Positions 25,325 to 34,740 of a DNA stretch of 64,000 bases are shown here, in pieces. The stretch's first letter is position 1, and each line of letters opens with the position of its first letter. Origin of the DNA: Bordetella genomosp. 2 (GTDB lineage Bacteria; Pseudomonadota; Gammaproteobacteria; Burkholderiales; Burkholderiaceae_B); assembly GCF_002261345.1 (NCBI RefSeq), contig NZ_NEVT01000009.1, positions 186,001-250,000 on the forward strand, written 5' to 3'. The notes beneath the pieces were generated by a model that saw only the letters and a program-made list of their open reading frames with translations, had not been told where the DNA came from and ran no database searches. The translations under genes and the position numbers were made by a program.

Positions 25325-26704
25325 TCAGAAGAAAGACGCCGACACCTGGAACAGCTTTTCCACGCGCGGCATCATCTGGCGCGACGGCACGAACACGATG
25401 ACGTGGTCGTCGGTCTGGATGACGGTGTCGTCGTCCGGCATGATGATCTCGTCGCCGCGCGCCAGCGCGCCGATGCTGGCGCCCCTGGGCAGGCGGATGT
25501 CGCCGACCGCGCGGCCCACCACCTTGGAATTGCTGCGGTCGCCGTGCGCGACGGCCTCGATGGCCTCGGCCACGCCCTGCCGCAGGCGATGCACGGCGGC
25601 GATGTCGCCGCGGCGCACGTGGCGCAGCAGTTCGCTCAGGGTGGCCTGCGACGGCGACACGGCGATGTCGATGTGGCTGCCCTGCATCAGTTCGCCGTAG
25701 GCCTGCCGGTTGATCAGCGCGATCACCTTGCGGGCGCCCAGCCGCTTGGCCAGCAGCGACGACATGATGTTGTCCTCGTCGTCGCTGGTCAGGGCCAGCC
25801 AGGTGTCCATGTCCTCGATGTTCTCGCGCTCGAGCAGCTCTTCGTCGGTGCCGTTGCCGTTCAGGACCAGCACATTGCTGGGCAGTTCGGCGACCAGGTA
25901 CTCGCAGCGCTTGGGGTCGCGCTCGATGATGCGCACGCTGTAGCCTTCGTCGGCCAGCTGGCGGGCCAGGCGCAGGCCGATGTTGCCGCCGCCGGCGATC
26001 ATGACGCGGCGCACGGACTTCTCGGCCTCGCGCAGCTGGCGCACGGCGCGGCGCGCATGGCGGGTGTCGACCACCAGCACCACTTCGTCGCCCGGCGCGA
26101 TGACGGTGCCGCGGTCGGCCTGCAGGGGCCGGCCGTCGCGCACCACGTCGACCACGCGCGCCGACACGTCGGGCCACACTTCGCGCAGCTGCGCCACCGG
26201 GTGGTGGGCCATGGGGCTGCCGTGGCCCACGCGCACCGTGAGCACGCTGATGCGCCCGTCGGCGAATTCGACCACCTGCAGGGCCTCGGGGAACTCGATC
26301 AGGCTGTGCAGGTAGGTGGTGACGCTGCGCTCGGGGCTGATCAGGGCGTCGATGCAGAAGCCCTCCTCGCCCATGAGCTCGGGATGCTCGGCGAAATCGG
26401 GCATGCGGATGCGGGCGATGCGCCGCGGCACATTGAACAGCTGCCGCGCGATCTTGCAGCCCACCATGTTGGCCGCGTCGGAGGCCGAACAGGCGATGAA
26501 CAGGTCGGCGTCGGCCGCCCCGGCCGATTCCAGCACGGCCACCTGGGTGCCGTCGCCATGCACCACGCGCAGGTCGAAGCGGTCTTGCAGGTAGCGCAGG
26601 TGGTCGACGTTCGTGTCGATGACGGTAATGTCGTTCTGCTCGGACACCAGGTTTTCGGCCAGGCTGGTGCCGACACGACCGGCCCCCATGATGAGGATCT
26701 TCAT
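25325..26704 (-). CDS. trkA: Trk potassium uptake regulatory subunit TrkA
   Basis: 459 aa from ATG 26704, which overlaps the ntrX stop by 4 bp. It has two tandem RCK units, each with a Rossmann NAD-binding motif (GAGRVGTSLAE at residues 7-17 and GGGNIGLRLARQL near 239) and a following TrkA-C domain. It is cytoplasmic, binds NAD(H)/ATP and gates TrkH. The frame open to 27196 is a shadow of ntrX. Confidence 0.95.
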   Translation of the reverse strand: MKILIMGAGRVGTSLAENLVSEQNDITVIDTNVDHLRYLQDRFDLRVVHGDGTQVAVLESAGAADADLFIACSASDAANMVGCKIARQLFNVPRRIARIRMPDFAEHPELMGEEGFCIDALISPERSVTTYLHSLIEFPEALQVVEFADGRISVLTVRVGHGSPMAHHPVAQLREVWPDVSARVVDVVRDGRPLQADRGTVIAPGDEVVLVVDTRHARRAVRQLREAEKSVRRVMIAGGGNIGLRLARQLADEGYSVRIIERDPKRCEYLVAELPSNVLVLNGNGTDEELLERENIEDMDTWLALTSDDEDNIMSSLLAKRLGARKVIALINRQAYGELMQGSHIDIAVSPSQATLSELLRHVRRGDIAAVHRLRQGVAEAIEAVAHGDRSNSKVVGRAVGDIRLPRGASIGALARGDEIIMPDDDTVIQTDDHVIVFVPSRQMMPRVEKLFQVSASFF

Positions 26705-27393
26705 GTGCCTCGCTTGCGCGCGGATTCGATGCCCAGCTGCTTGAGCTTGCGGTACAGGTGGGTGCGTTCCAGCCCGGTGCGCTCGGATACGCGGGTCATG
26801 CTGTGGTTCTCGCGCGCCAGGTGGTATTCGAAATAGATGCGTTCGAATTCGTCGCGCGCCTCGCGCAGGGGCTGGTCGAGGGCGATGGAGCCGAGCCGGC
26901 CGCTGGCCAGCGGGGCGGCCTCGGCCATGGGCGCGGCGGGCATGGCCACGGGCGCGTCGAGCTCGTCTTCGAGCGCCACGACCGGCGCCGCGGCCAGCGG
27001 CGCGGCGGCGGGCAGCGGATGCGGGGCCCGCCCGCGCGCCAGGCCAGCGGCGATGGTCTTGAGCAGGCGCTGCAGGGTGATGGGTTTCTCGAGGAAGTCC
27101 ATGGCGCCGATGCGCGTGGCCTCGACGGCGGTATCGATGGTGGCGTGGCCGCTCATCATGATGACCGGCATGTCGAGCAGCCCTTGCGAGCCCCATTCCT
27201 TGAGCAGGCTGACGCCGTCGGTGTCCGGCATCCAGATGTCCAGCAGCACCAGGTCGGGGCGCGTGCGCAGGCGCGCGGCGCGTGCCTGCGCGGCATTTTC
27301 GGCCAGCTCGACCGTGTGTCCTTCATCGTAAAGAATCTCGGACAGGAGTTCGCGAATGCCGACTTCGTCGTCAACCACCAGAATTCTGGCCAT
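26701..27393 (-). CDS. ntrX: NtrX-like response regulator without an AAA+ domain
   Basis: 230 aa. The receiver domain (1-120) has the acidic pocket D9/D10, phospho-acceptor D52 and K103. An Ala/Pro-rich linker (about 125-180) leads to a Fis-type helix-turn-helix (about 188-225, MTRVSERTGLERTHLYRKLK). Full NtrX proteins are about 450 aa with a sigma-54 AAA+ domain between these parts; none is present and no remnant is seen. The Fis helix matches NtrX, so this is a clean domain loss. It acts with the NtrY-like kinase 11 bp upstream. It should bind DNA but not activate sigma-54 polymerase. Confidence 0.88.
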   Translation of the reverse strand: MARILVVDDEVGIRELLSEILYDEGHTVELAENAAQARAARLRTRPDLVLLDIWMPDTDGVSLLKEWGSQGLLDMPVIMMSGHATIDTAVEATRIGAMDFLEKPITLQRLLKTIAAGLARGRAPHPLPAAAPLAAAPVVALEDELDAPVAMPAAPMAEAAPLASGRLGSIALDQPLREARDEFERIYFEYHLARENHSMTRVSERTGLERTHLYRKLKQLGIESARKRGT

Positions 27394-27404
27394 AAACCAT
27401 CCAC

Positions 27405-29723
27405 CTATTGCGTAGCCGCATTATCCTTTTCTTGCGCAGTCGCGTCCATAGCGCCGGCTTTCGGCGCCAGGCGGGTCAGCAGTATCGAGACCCGCGCCCC
27501 ACCTTCCTTGCGATTGGCAAGATCGATCCTGCCGCCATGTTCTTCGATGATTTTGCGCACAATTGCCAATCCTAACCCAGTCCCATGGGCCTTGGTGGTC
27601 ACGTAGGGCTCGAAGGCCCGCTGCATGACCTTCTGCGAGAAGCCCTGGCCGGTGTCGGCGACGGTGAAGCGCAGCGCGGGCTGCGCGGCCGCTTCGTCTT
27701 CGGGCCCGCGCATCAGCTGCGTGGTGACGCGCACGCGCCCCTGGCCGCCCTGCTCCGCGATCGCGTCGCGGGCGTTCGACAGCAGGTTGTGGATGACCTG
27801 CCGCAGCTGGGTGGGATCGCCCTCGATCCAGGGCAGGCCGGGCTCGAGCTCGACGTCGAGATTCAGCGCCGGCGCGCCGGCGCGGCCCGCGCCGCCGCCT
27901 TCGCCCGGCTCCCAGCCGTACAGGGCCAGGACGTCGGCCACCAGGGCGTTGAAGTCGATCGACTGCATCACGGCCGGCGGGGTCCGGGCGTATTCGCGGA
28001 AGTCGTCGACCATCTGCTTGAGCGACCCCACCTGGTTGACGATGGTGTTGGTGGCGCGCTCGAGCATCTGCCGGTCGGCCGGCGCCAGGCGGTCGGCGAG
28101 CTTCATGGCCAGGCGCTCGGCCGACAGCTGGATGGGCGTGAGCGGGTTCTTGATCTCGTGCGCCAGCCGGCGCGCCACCTCGCCCCAGGCCACCGTGCGG
28201 TTGGCCGAGATGACTTCGGAGATATCGTCGAACACCACCAGGTAGCCGTTGCCGCGCCCGTCGACACGCAGGTGGGTGCCGCGCGCCAGCAGGGTCAGCG
28301 GCTGCGGCGGCTCGTCGCCGGAGCCGGCCAGGGCGATCTCGAACTGCTGCTGCCAGTGCAGGCGCTCGGACCCCACCGCGGCGTGCTGAGCGAAGGCCTG
28401 GCGCACGATCTGGGTGAATTCCAGCAAGCCGTCGACGGTTTCCAGCGGCCGCCCGATGACCGAGCGCAGGTCGGCCTGCAGAATGGATTGCGCCCCCTGG
28501 TTCACCATGGTGACGCGGAACCCTTCGTCGAACACCAGCACGCCGGACGACAGGTTCGACAGCACGCTTTCCAGGTATACGTTGGAACGCTCCAGCTGGC
28601 GGCGGTTGCTTTCCACCATGTGGCGGGCTTCGTCGAGCTGGCGCGTCATGGCGTTGAACGAGCGCGTCAACTGCCCGACCTCGTCGCGCTCGGGCGGTTC
28701 GGGCAGCGGCCGGTAGTCGCCCACCCCCACCGCCTGCGTCCCGGCCGCCAGGCGCAGCAGGGGCCGCACCAGCCGCTTGGACAGCGACAGGGCCACGGCG
28801 ATGGCGGCGAACACCGCCAGCAGCAGCGCCAGCGTCAGGGTGATGCCGTACAGCTTGCGCAGGCCCAGGCGCGACAGGGCCAGTTCCTGGTAGTCGCGGA
28901 AGCCCTGCTGTACCTGGTTGGCGTTGTCGGCGATCTGCTCGGGCACCGGCTGCACCAGTTGCAGCCAGCGCGGCTCGGACGGCGAGGACAGCAGGCTGTC
29001 GAAGCGCGCCGGCGCGCCCAGCGGGATGACCACGCGCAGCAGCAGGCGGTCCTTGCCGCCCTGCGGGCCGGCCTCTTCGGCTTCGGCGGCCGAGTAGCCC
29101 CGGCCCAGGCGCAGCTGGTTGAGCACGGCGGGCGGCGGCATCTCGGGCAGCAACTGGCCGTACTGGTCGGTGGAGAACGCCACCAGCCGGCCGCTGCCCG
29201 TGAATACCATGACCTCCTGGACGCCGCTGGACTCGCGCAGCCGCGTGAGCGCCAGGGGGATGTCGCGGTCGGCGGCGTTGTTGAGCTCGGAGGCCATGGC
29301 GCGCGCCTTGGCGTCCATGTCGGCCAGCAGCGAGTCGAGCGCGGCGCGGCCGAGATTCAGGCCCGATTCGAGCGCGCTGTCGACCCGCACGTTGAACCAG
29401 GACTCGATCGAGCGCGACATGAACTGCACCGACACGGTGTAGATCAGCGCTCCCGGCACCACCCCGATGAGGGCGAACGCCAGCGCGAAGCGGGCCGTCA
29501 TGCGGGCGCCGAACTGGCGGCGGCGGATCTGCCGCACCAGCCGGGTGGTCAATGCCACCACCCAGACGAACAGGGCCAGCGCGAAGACGCCGTTGAGGAT
29601 CAGCAGGGTGTCGTAATAGCGGGCGAAGCGCGAGGCATTGCCGGTGGACCAGGCCAGCAGGCCCAGCAGCGCCAGCCCGCTGACCGCCCCGATGATCAGG
29701 GCCAGGCGTAGCAGGAGTCTCAT
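27405..29723 (-). CDS. ntrY: NtrY-like sensor histidine kinase
   Basis: 772 aa from ATG 29723. N-terminal membrane helices (RLLLRLALIIGAVSGLALLG and a second near residue 35) are followed by a periplasmic sensor region, another helix near 290, HAMP, and PAS. The HisKA box LAHEIKNPLTPIQL has phospho-histidine H522, and HATPase_c carries N, G1 (DTGQGFS) and G2 (GTGLGLAIV). It phosphorylates the receiver of the NtrX-like protein. The start overlaps the DUF4390 stop by 4 bp, so this is one operon with rsmB and DUF4390. Confidence 0.92.
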   Translation of the reverse strand: MRLLLRLALIIGAVSGLALLGLLAWSTGNASRFARYYDTLLILNGVFALALFVWVVALTTRLVRQIRRRQFGARMTARFALAFALIGVVPGALIYTVSVQFMSRSIESWFNVRVDSALESGLNLGRAALDSLLADMDAKARAMASELNNAADRDIPLALTRLRESSGVQEVMVFTGSGRLVAFSTDQYGQLLPEMPPPAVLNQLRLGRGYSAAEAEEAGPQGGKDRLLLRVVIPLGAPARFDSLLSSPSEPRWLQLVQPVPEQIADNANQVQQGFRDYQELALSRLGLRKLYGITLTLALLLAVFAAIAVALSLSKRLVRPLLRLAAGTQAVGVGDYRPLPEPPERDEVGQLTRSFNAMTRQLDEARHMVESNRRQLERSNVYLESVLSNLSSGVLVFDEGFRVTMVNQGAQSILQADLRSVIGRPLETVDGLLEFTQIVRQAFAQHAAVGSERLHWQQQFEIALAGSGDEPPQPLTLLARGTHLRVDGRGNGYLVVFDDISEVISANRTVAWGEVARRLAHEIKNPLTPIQLSAERLAMKLADRLAPADRQMLERATNTIVNQVGSLKQMVDDFREYARTPPAVMQSIDFNALVADVLALYGWEPGEGGGAGRAGAPALNLDVELEPGLPWIEGDPTQLRQVIHNLLSNARDAIAEQGGQGRVRVTTQLMRGPEDEAAAQPALRFTVADTGQGFSQKVMQRAFEPYVTTKAHGTGLGLAIVRKIIEEHGGRIDLANRKEGGARVSILLTRLAPKAGAMDATAQEKDNAATQ

Positions 29724-30307
29724 GATGGATCCCGGGGCTCGGCCAGCGAGAACGAGAAATCGGTCCAGGGAGTGGCCAGCGACCATGAACTGCTGTTGAG
29801 CGCGTTGACCTGGAACGGCCGCGCCAGTTGCGAGGTATCGAGCCGCAGGCGCAGCTGGCCGCTATAGGACACGCCGTAGTCGAGCTCGTCCGCGCCGACC
29901 AGCGGCCAGTTGCGGATGTGGCGCACCATGTCCATGGCCTCGTCCAGCGACGACACCGGCAGCGAGAGTTCGCCGGTGCCGGCGCGCCACTGGCGGGTCA
30001 GGGCGTTGTAGACCACGCGCCAGGTCATGCTGGTGTCGACCACGGTTTCGTCGAACCACCACCAGCGGGCGCGGGTGATGGTGATGTCGGCGGTGAAGTA
30101 CAGCGGCAGGCCGCGTTCGGCGGCATCGCGCAGCTGGTCGTTGAGCGGGAAATCGATGTCGGCGCTGATCTCGAGGCTGCCGTTGCGGATGCCCGGCTCG
30201 ATGCGCGTGACGCGCGCCTCGTCGGCGTGCGCCAGCCCGCCCGGCCCGAGCGGGAACAGGGCAAATACCAGCAATAGCGCGCAACATAGGCGAGAGATCA
30301 TCGACAT
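29720..30307 (-). CDS. DUF4390 exported protein
   Basis: 195 aa. The signal peptide MSMISRLCCALLLVFALFPL is followed by cleavage near AHA at residue 28, and a beta-rich mature part follows. The function of DUF4390 is unknown. It is regularly placed between rsmB and ntrY in betaproteobacteria, as here, which suggests a role with the NtrY sensor or the envelope. The ATG at 30307 is chosen; a second ATG two codons later is equally possible. Confidence 0.85.
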   Translation of the reverse strand: MSMISRLCCALLLVFALFPLGPGGLAHADEARVTRIEPGIRNGSLEISADIDFPLNDQLRDAAERGLPLYFTADITITRARWWWFDETVVDTSMTWRVVYNALTRQWRAGTGELSLPVSSLDEAMDMVRHIRNWPLVGADELDYGVSYSGQLRLRLDTSQLARPFQVNALNSSSWSLATPWTDFSFSLAEPRDPS

Positions 30308-30345
30308 TCGGCACCCAACGACATCATCCGGGTATTCTTGGCGAT

Positions 30346-31704
30346 TCAGGACTGCTTGGCAAACAGCGCATAGAAAAATCCGTCGTGCTGGTCCTGCGGT
30401 GTTGCGTCGATGGCAACAGGCAGCAGCTGGCCGGGGGCGTCCAGGCGCCGGGCATCCGGATGACGCCGCAGGAAGCCGGCGGCCTGGTCGGCGCCCTCGG
30501 CGGGAAAAATCGAACACGTCACATATAGCAGGCGGCCGCCCGGCGCGACCGTGCGCCACAGCGCATCGACGATGCGCGCCTGCAGCGCGGCGGTGCGGGC
30601 CACGTCCGGCGCGCGCCGCAGCCAGCGGATATCGGGATGACGGCGCACGATGCCCGATGCGGTGCAGGGCACGTCGGCCAGCACCGCGTCGAAAGGCCGG
30701 CCGTCCCACCAGGCGTCCGGGTCGGCGGCATCGGCGGCGGCCAGCGCGACACGCTCCGAGCGCAGCCCCAGCCGGTCGAGGTTCTGCTCTACGCGCTGCA
30801 GCCGGCCGGCGTCGGCGTCCAGCGCCAGCAGGTCGATGTCGGCCAGTTCCAGCAGGTGCGCCGTCTTGCCGCCGGGCGCCGCGCACGCGTCGAGCACGCG
30901 TTCGCCGTCGCGCACGCCGAGCAGCGGCGCGGCCAGTTGCGCGCCGGCGTCCTGCACCGACCACCAGCCTTCGGCGAAGCCGGGCAGTTGCGTGACCGGC
31001 CGGGCCTGCGCCAGCACCAGCCCGGCGGGGCCGGTGGGCGTGGCGTCGATGCCGGCCGCGCGCAGGGCGTCGCGCACCTGGTCGCGGCCGGCGCGGCGCC
31101 GGTTCACCCGCAGGGTCAGGGGCGCCGGCAGGTTGGCCGCGGCCACGATGTCGCGCCACCGCGCCGGGTAGGCCTGTTCCAGTTCCCGCACCCACCAGCC
31201 GGGGTGATGCCAGCGCGCCTCCGGACGATCGGCCACGGCCGCCTCGAGGGCGGCGCGCTCGCGCAGGAAGCGGCGCAGGCTGGCATTGAGCAGGCCCTTG
31301 TAGGCCGACAGGCCGCGCTGGCCGGCGGCGGCCGTGACGGCCTGGTTCACTACGGTGTGCGGCGCGTAGACGGGCATGCCGGGAACCGGGTCGGCCGGCG
31401 CGGGCGCGTCGGCCGCCGGCGCCTTCAGGAGGCTCAGCGCCACCCGCAGCAGGGCGTCGAACATGGCGCCGGGCGAACGCTGCACCAGGCTGGCCGCGAT
31501 GGCGTCGGCCCAGCCCAGGTAGCGCATGGCATGGAACGACACCGCCTGCACGGCCGGCCGCAAGCGCGGGGGCACGCCGGCCAGTGCGTCGGTCAGCGAG
31601 CGGCCGTCGCGCACGGCGCGGACGGCGCCGGCGGTGGCCAGCAAGACGGCTGCCAGGGCCGGGCCCGGCGATGGCGGATCAGGGGAATCGGAACGCGCAG
31701 ACAT
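30346..31704 (-). CDS. rsmB: 16S rRNA m5C967 methyltransferase RsmB
   Basis: 452 aa from ATG 31704. The N-terminal NusB-like RNA-binding domain (about 15-165) is followed by the methyltransferase domain with SAM motif LDACAAPGGKTAHLLEL. The two catalytic cysteines of the RsmB/Nol1 class are in DVPCTASGIV and TCSIFPAEG. It modifies C967 of 16S rRNA. Upstream starts to 31788 would overlap the divergent exporter's promoter. In most betaproteobacteria def and fmt lie directly upstream; here they are about 6 kb away. Confidence 0.94.
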   Translation of the reverse strand: MSARSDSPDPPSPGPALAAVLLATAGAVRAVRDGRSLTDALAGVPPRLRPAVQAVSFHAMRYLGWADAIAASLVQRSPGAMFDALLRVALSLLKAPAADAPAPADPVPGMPVYAPHTVVNQAVTAAAGQRGLSAYKGLLNASLRRFLRERAALEAAVADRPEARWHHPGWWVRELEQAYPARWRDIVAAANLPAPLTLRVNRRRAGRDQVRDALRAAGIDATPTGPAGLVLAQARPVTQLPGFAEGWWSVQDAGAQLAAPLLGVRDGERVLDACAAPGGKTAHLLELADIDLLALDADAGRLQRVEQNLDRLGLRSERVALAAADAADPDAWWDGRPFDAVLADVPCTASGIVRRHPDIRWLRRAPDVARTAALQARIVDALWRTVAPGGRLLYVTCSIFPAEGADQAAGFLRRHPDARRLDAPGQLLPVAIDATPQDQHDGFFYALFAKQS

Positions 31705-31802
31705 GGACGACACACGAGAAGCAACCCCGCTATGGTAGCCGCTGGCTGGACGGATCCGGCCTGGCGGTCCACACTTGGCCTTCTTCACGCTCCGCCGCCG
31801 CC

Positions 31803-32429
31803 ATGACTCTCGCCACCCTGCTGCTGTTCGCCCTGGCCTCCGGCATCACCATCGCCACGCCGGGCCCGACCGTGCTGCTCGCCATGAGCAACGGCTCGCG
31901 CCATGGCGTGCGCGCCGCCGCCTGGGGCATGGCGGGAGCCGTGCTGGCCGACATGATCCTGGTCGCCATCGTGGCCTCGGGGCTGGGAGTGCTGCTGGCG
32001 GCCTCGGAAGTCGCCTTCCAGGCGCTCAAATGGGCCGGCGCGGCCTACCTGGCCTACCTGGGCTGGCGCCTGCTGCGCACCGACGCGCCGGCCGTGCTGG
32101 CGGCCGAGCCCCCCGACGCGCCCGGCGCGCGGCAGCTGTTCCTGCGCAGCTTCCTGGTCGCCATCACCAACCCCAAGGCGCTGCTGTTCATGTCGGCCTT
32201 CCTGCCGCAGTTCATCGACCCGGCCGCGCCGCTGCTGCCCCAATACCTGGCGCTGGCGGCGGTGCTGGCCGTGCTCAACCTGGCCGCCATGCTGGCCTAT
32301 GCGCTGCTGGGCGCCCGCCTGATGCGGGCGCTGAAACACGGCGGGCTGCGCTGGCTCAACCGCCTGTGCGGCGGCGCGCTGATCGCCATGGCGGCCACGC
32401 TGGCGCTGTACCGGCGCGGCGGCGCGTGA
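31803..32429 (+). CDS. LysE/RhtB family amino acid exporter
   Basis: 208 aa with about six membrane helices. The family start is canonical: LASGITIATPGPTVLLAMSNGSRHGVRAAAWGMAG, with the TPGP motif near residue 19. Exporters of this family expel homoserine, threonine or other amino acids; the substrate cannot be read from sequence. It is divergent from rsmB. The frame is open upstream to 31584 but that region belongs to rsmB. Confidence 0.88.
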   Translation: MTLATLLLFALASGITIATPGPTVLLAMSNGSRHGVRAAAWGMAGAVLADMILVAIVASGLGVLLAASEVAFQALKWAGAAYLAYLGWRLLRTDAPAVLAAEPPDAPGARQLFLRSFLVAITNPKALLFMSAFLPQFIDPAAPLLPQYLALAAVLAVLNLAAMLAYALLGARLMRALKHGGLRWLNRLCGGALIAMAATLALYRRGGA

Positions 32430-32490
32430 GCGGCGCGCGCCCGGCGCCGCGAAGCGGCTAGAATCGCCTGTTTGCCCCGTCCCGTGGGCT

Positions 32491-32506
32491 AAAATTGCGC
32501 AATTTT
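32491..32506. promoter_or_regulatory. perfect 16-bp palindrome upstream of rimO
   Basis: AAAATTGCGCAATTTT lies 39 bp before the rimO start, preceded by TAAAAT-like -10 sequence. It may be an operator or part of the promoter. No matching site was noticed elsewhere in the window. Confidence 0.45.
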
Positions 32507-32545
32507 CGACCGCCTGCGCGCGCCGCGCGCTCCCCGAGGTATTCC

Positions 32546-33862
32546 ATGTCTTCCCCCAAAGTCGGCTTCGTCAGCCTGGGCTGCCCGAAAGCCCTGGTCG
32601 ATTCCGAACGCATCCTGACCCAACTGCGCACCGAGGGCTACCAGGTCACGCCCGAATACGATGACGCCGACGTGGTCGTGGTCAACACCTGCGGCTTCAT
32701 CGACAGCGCCAAGGCCGAATCGCTGGAGGCCATCGGCGAAGCCATCGCCGAGAACGGCAAGGTGATCGTCACCGGCTGCATGGGCGTCGAGGAATCGGTC
32801 ATCCGCGAGGTCCATCCCAGCGTGCTGGCAGTGACCGGCCCGCAGCAATATGAAGAAGTGGTGCGCGCGGTGCACCAGGCCGCGCCGCCGAAGGCGGACC
32901 ACAACCCGTATGTCGACCTGGTGCCGCCGCAGGGCATCAAGCTCACGCCGCGCCACTACGCCTACCTGAAGATTTCCGAAGGCTGCAACCACCGCTGCAG
33001 CTTCTGCATCATCCCGTCCATGCGCGGCGACCTGGTCAGCCGGCCGGTGGGCGAGGTCCTGAACGAGGCCGAGCGCCTGGTGAAGGCCGGCGTCAAGGAG
33101 CTGCTGGTCATTTCGCAGGACACCAGCGCCTACGGCGTGGACATCAAGTACCGCAGCGGCTTCTGGAACGGCCGGCCGGTCAGGACGCGCATGACCGAGC
33201 TCTGTACGGCCTTGTCCGAACTCGGCGTCTGGACGCGCCTGCACTATGTATACCCCTACCCGCACGTGGACGAGGTGATTCCGCTGATGGCGCAGGGCAA
33301 GGTGCTGCCGTACCTGGACATCCCGTTCCAGCACGCCAGCCCGCGCATCCTGAAGGCCATGAAGCGGCCGGCCTTCGAGGACAAGACGCTGGCGCGCATC
33401 AAGCGCTGGCGCGAAGAATGCCCCGACCTGACCCTGCGCTCCACCTTCATCGTCGGCTTTCCCGGCGAAACCGAGGAAGACTTCCAGTACCTGCTGGACT
33501 GGATGAGCGAGGCGCAACTCGACCGCGTCGGCTGTTTCCAGTATTCGCCGGTGGACGGGGCGCCCGCCAATGCCCTGCCGGACGCCGTGCCCGACGAGGT
33601 CAAGCAGGAACGCTGGGACCGCTTCATGGCGCACCAGCAGGCCATTTCGGCCGCGCGCCTGCAGACGCGCGTGGGCCGCGACATCGACGTGCTGATCGAC
33701 AGCGTCGACGCCGACGGCGCGGTCGGGCGCTCCAGCGCCGATGCGCCGGAAATCGACGGCAACGTCTACGTCAGCAGCGCGCGCACCCTGCGGCCGGGCG
33801 ACCTGGTGCGCGTGCGCGTCACCGGGGCGGACGAGTACGACCTGTACGGCGACGCGGCCTGA
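32546..33862 (+). CDS. rimO: ribosomal protein S12 methylthiotransferase RimO
   Basis: 438 aa from ATG 32546. The N-terminal UPF0004 domain has three Fe-S cysteines ([25 protein letters not shown]). The radical-SAM centre is CNHRCSFC, and a TRAM domain occupies the last 65 residues. It adds a methylthio group to Asp88/89 of ribosomal protein S12 using two 4Fe-4S clusters. It ends before a family-1 repeat that separates it from the convergent ferritin gene. Confidence 0.96.
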   Translation: MSSPKVGFVSLGCPKALVDSERILTQLRTEGYQVTPEYDDADVVVVNTCGFIDSAKAESLEAIGEAIAENGKVIVTGCMGVEESVIREVHPSVLAVTGPQQYEEVVRAVHQAAPPKADHNPYVDLVPPQGIKLTPRHYAYLKISEGCNHRCSFCIIPSMRGDLVSRPVGEVLNEAERLVKAGVKELLVISQDTSAYGVDIKYRSGFWNGRPVRTRMTELCTALSELGVWTRLHYVYPYPHVDEVIPLMAQGKVLPYLDIPFQHASPRILKAMKRPAFEDKTLARIKRWREECPDLTLRSTFIVGFPGETEEDFQYLLDWMSEAQLDRVGCFQYSPVDGAPANALPDAVPDEVKQERWDRFMAHQQAISAARLQTRVGRDIDVLIDSVDADGAVGRSSADAPEIDGNVYVSSARTLRPGDLVRVRVTGADEYDLYGDAA

Positions 33863-33929
33863 CGGTCCGGCGGCGCGGCGCCAGCCACCCTGCGGGAGCC
33901 TGGCACCTGAAATTGCGCGGCCTTGCTTT

Positions 33930-33960
33930 GGTGTCAGGCCCCCGCGGGGTGCCTGGCACC
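33930..33960. repeat. family-1 repeat variant between rimO and the ferritin gene
   Basis: Hairpin with outer arms GGTGTCAGGC (33930-33939) and GCCTGGCACC (33951-33960), one G-T mismatch, and an inner CCCC/GGGG pairing. A partial word GCCTGGCACC also occurs at 33898-33907. It lies between convergent stops and is a diverged member of the family. Confidence 0.75.
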
Positions 33961-33967
33961 AGCGACA

Positions 33968-34534
33968 TCAGTTCTTGTCCAGGAAATCCGACAAATCGTC
34001 GGCGTGCTCCTCCTCGACCGCCAGGATTTCCTCCAGCAGGCGGCGCGTGGTGGGGTCCTTGTCGCCCACGTAGTCGACCATCTGCCGGTAACTGTCGATG
34101 GCGATGCGCTCGGCGATCAGGTTTTCCTTGATCATGTCCTGCAGGTTGCTGGCCTCGACGTATTCCGAATGACTGCGCTCCAGCAGGCCGACCGGCGACA
34201 GGTTGGGCTCGCCGCCCAGCTGCACGATACGCTCGGCGATGCGGTCGGCGTGGCTGAGCTCCTCGGCCGCGTGCTCGGCGAACTCGGCGGCCACCGGCTC
34301 GGCGTTGAGGCCGCGCGCCATGAAATAGTGGCGCTTGTAGCGCAGCACACAGACCACTTCCGTGGCCAGGGCCTCGTTCAGCAGCTTGAGCACCGCTTCG
34401 CGGTCGGCGCGGTAGCCTTCGGTGACGGCGCCGGACTCGATGTCCTGGCGGGCCTTGGCGCGGATGCCGGCCACGTCCACTTCGAACGCGCCGCCGCTGC
34501 GGGATGACGATTGGGCTTGGGTAGTTTGTTGCAT
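33968..34534 (-). CDS. ferritin-like (bacterioferritin-type) diiron protein
   Basis: 188 aa from ATG 34534. It is an all-helical four-helix bundle. Carboxylate-histidine motifs of the ferritin diiron site are present: NEALATEVVCVLRYKRHYF, EHAAEELSHADRIAERI (ExxH), ENLIAERIAIDSY and EILAVEEEHADDL (ExxH). It is probably an iron-storage or stress-protection protein related to bacterioferritin/Dps. No heme-ligand methionine can be assigned with confidence. It is divergent from the LOG gene across 206 bp. Confidence 0.85.
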   Translation of the reverse strand: MQQTTQAQSSSRSGGAFEVDVAGIRAKARQDIESGAVTEGYRADREAVLKLLNEALATEVVCVLRYKRHYFMARGLNAEPVAAEFAEHAAEELSHADRIAERIVQLGGEPNLSPVGLLERSHSEYVEASNLQDMIKENLIAERIAIDSYRQMVDYVGDKDPTTRRLLEEILAVEEEHADDLSDFLDKN

Positions 34535-34740
34535 ATCGCTGGCTCCTTGTTCTGATGAGGGCAAGACGATGGTGGCGCCCATGGGACGCCGACAACCCAG
34601 TGTATCGGCCGTGCCGTGCCCACGCTGTGTCCAAACATTGCTTGAAGCGCGCCGGACAGGATCTGCAACTTGCGTAAACTACTTACTGATCGCCGCTATG
34701 GCGGACGATGTAATTTGTAACGGGTGTACGCTCTCCAACC

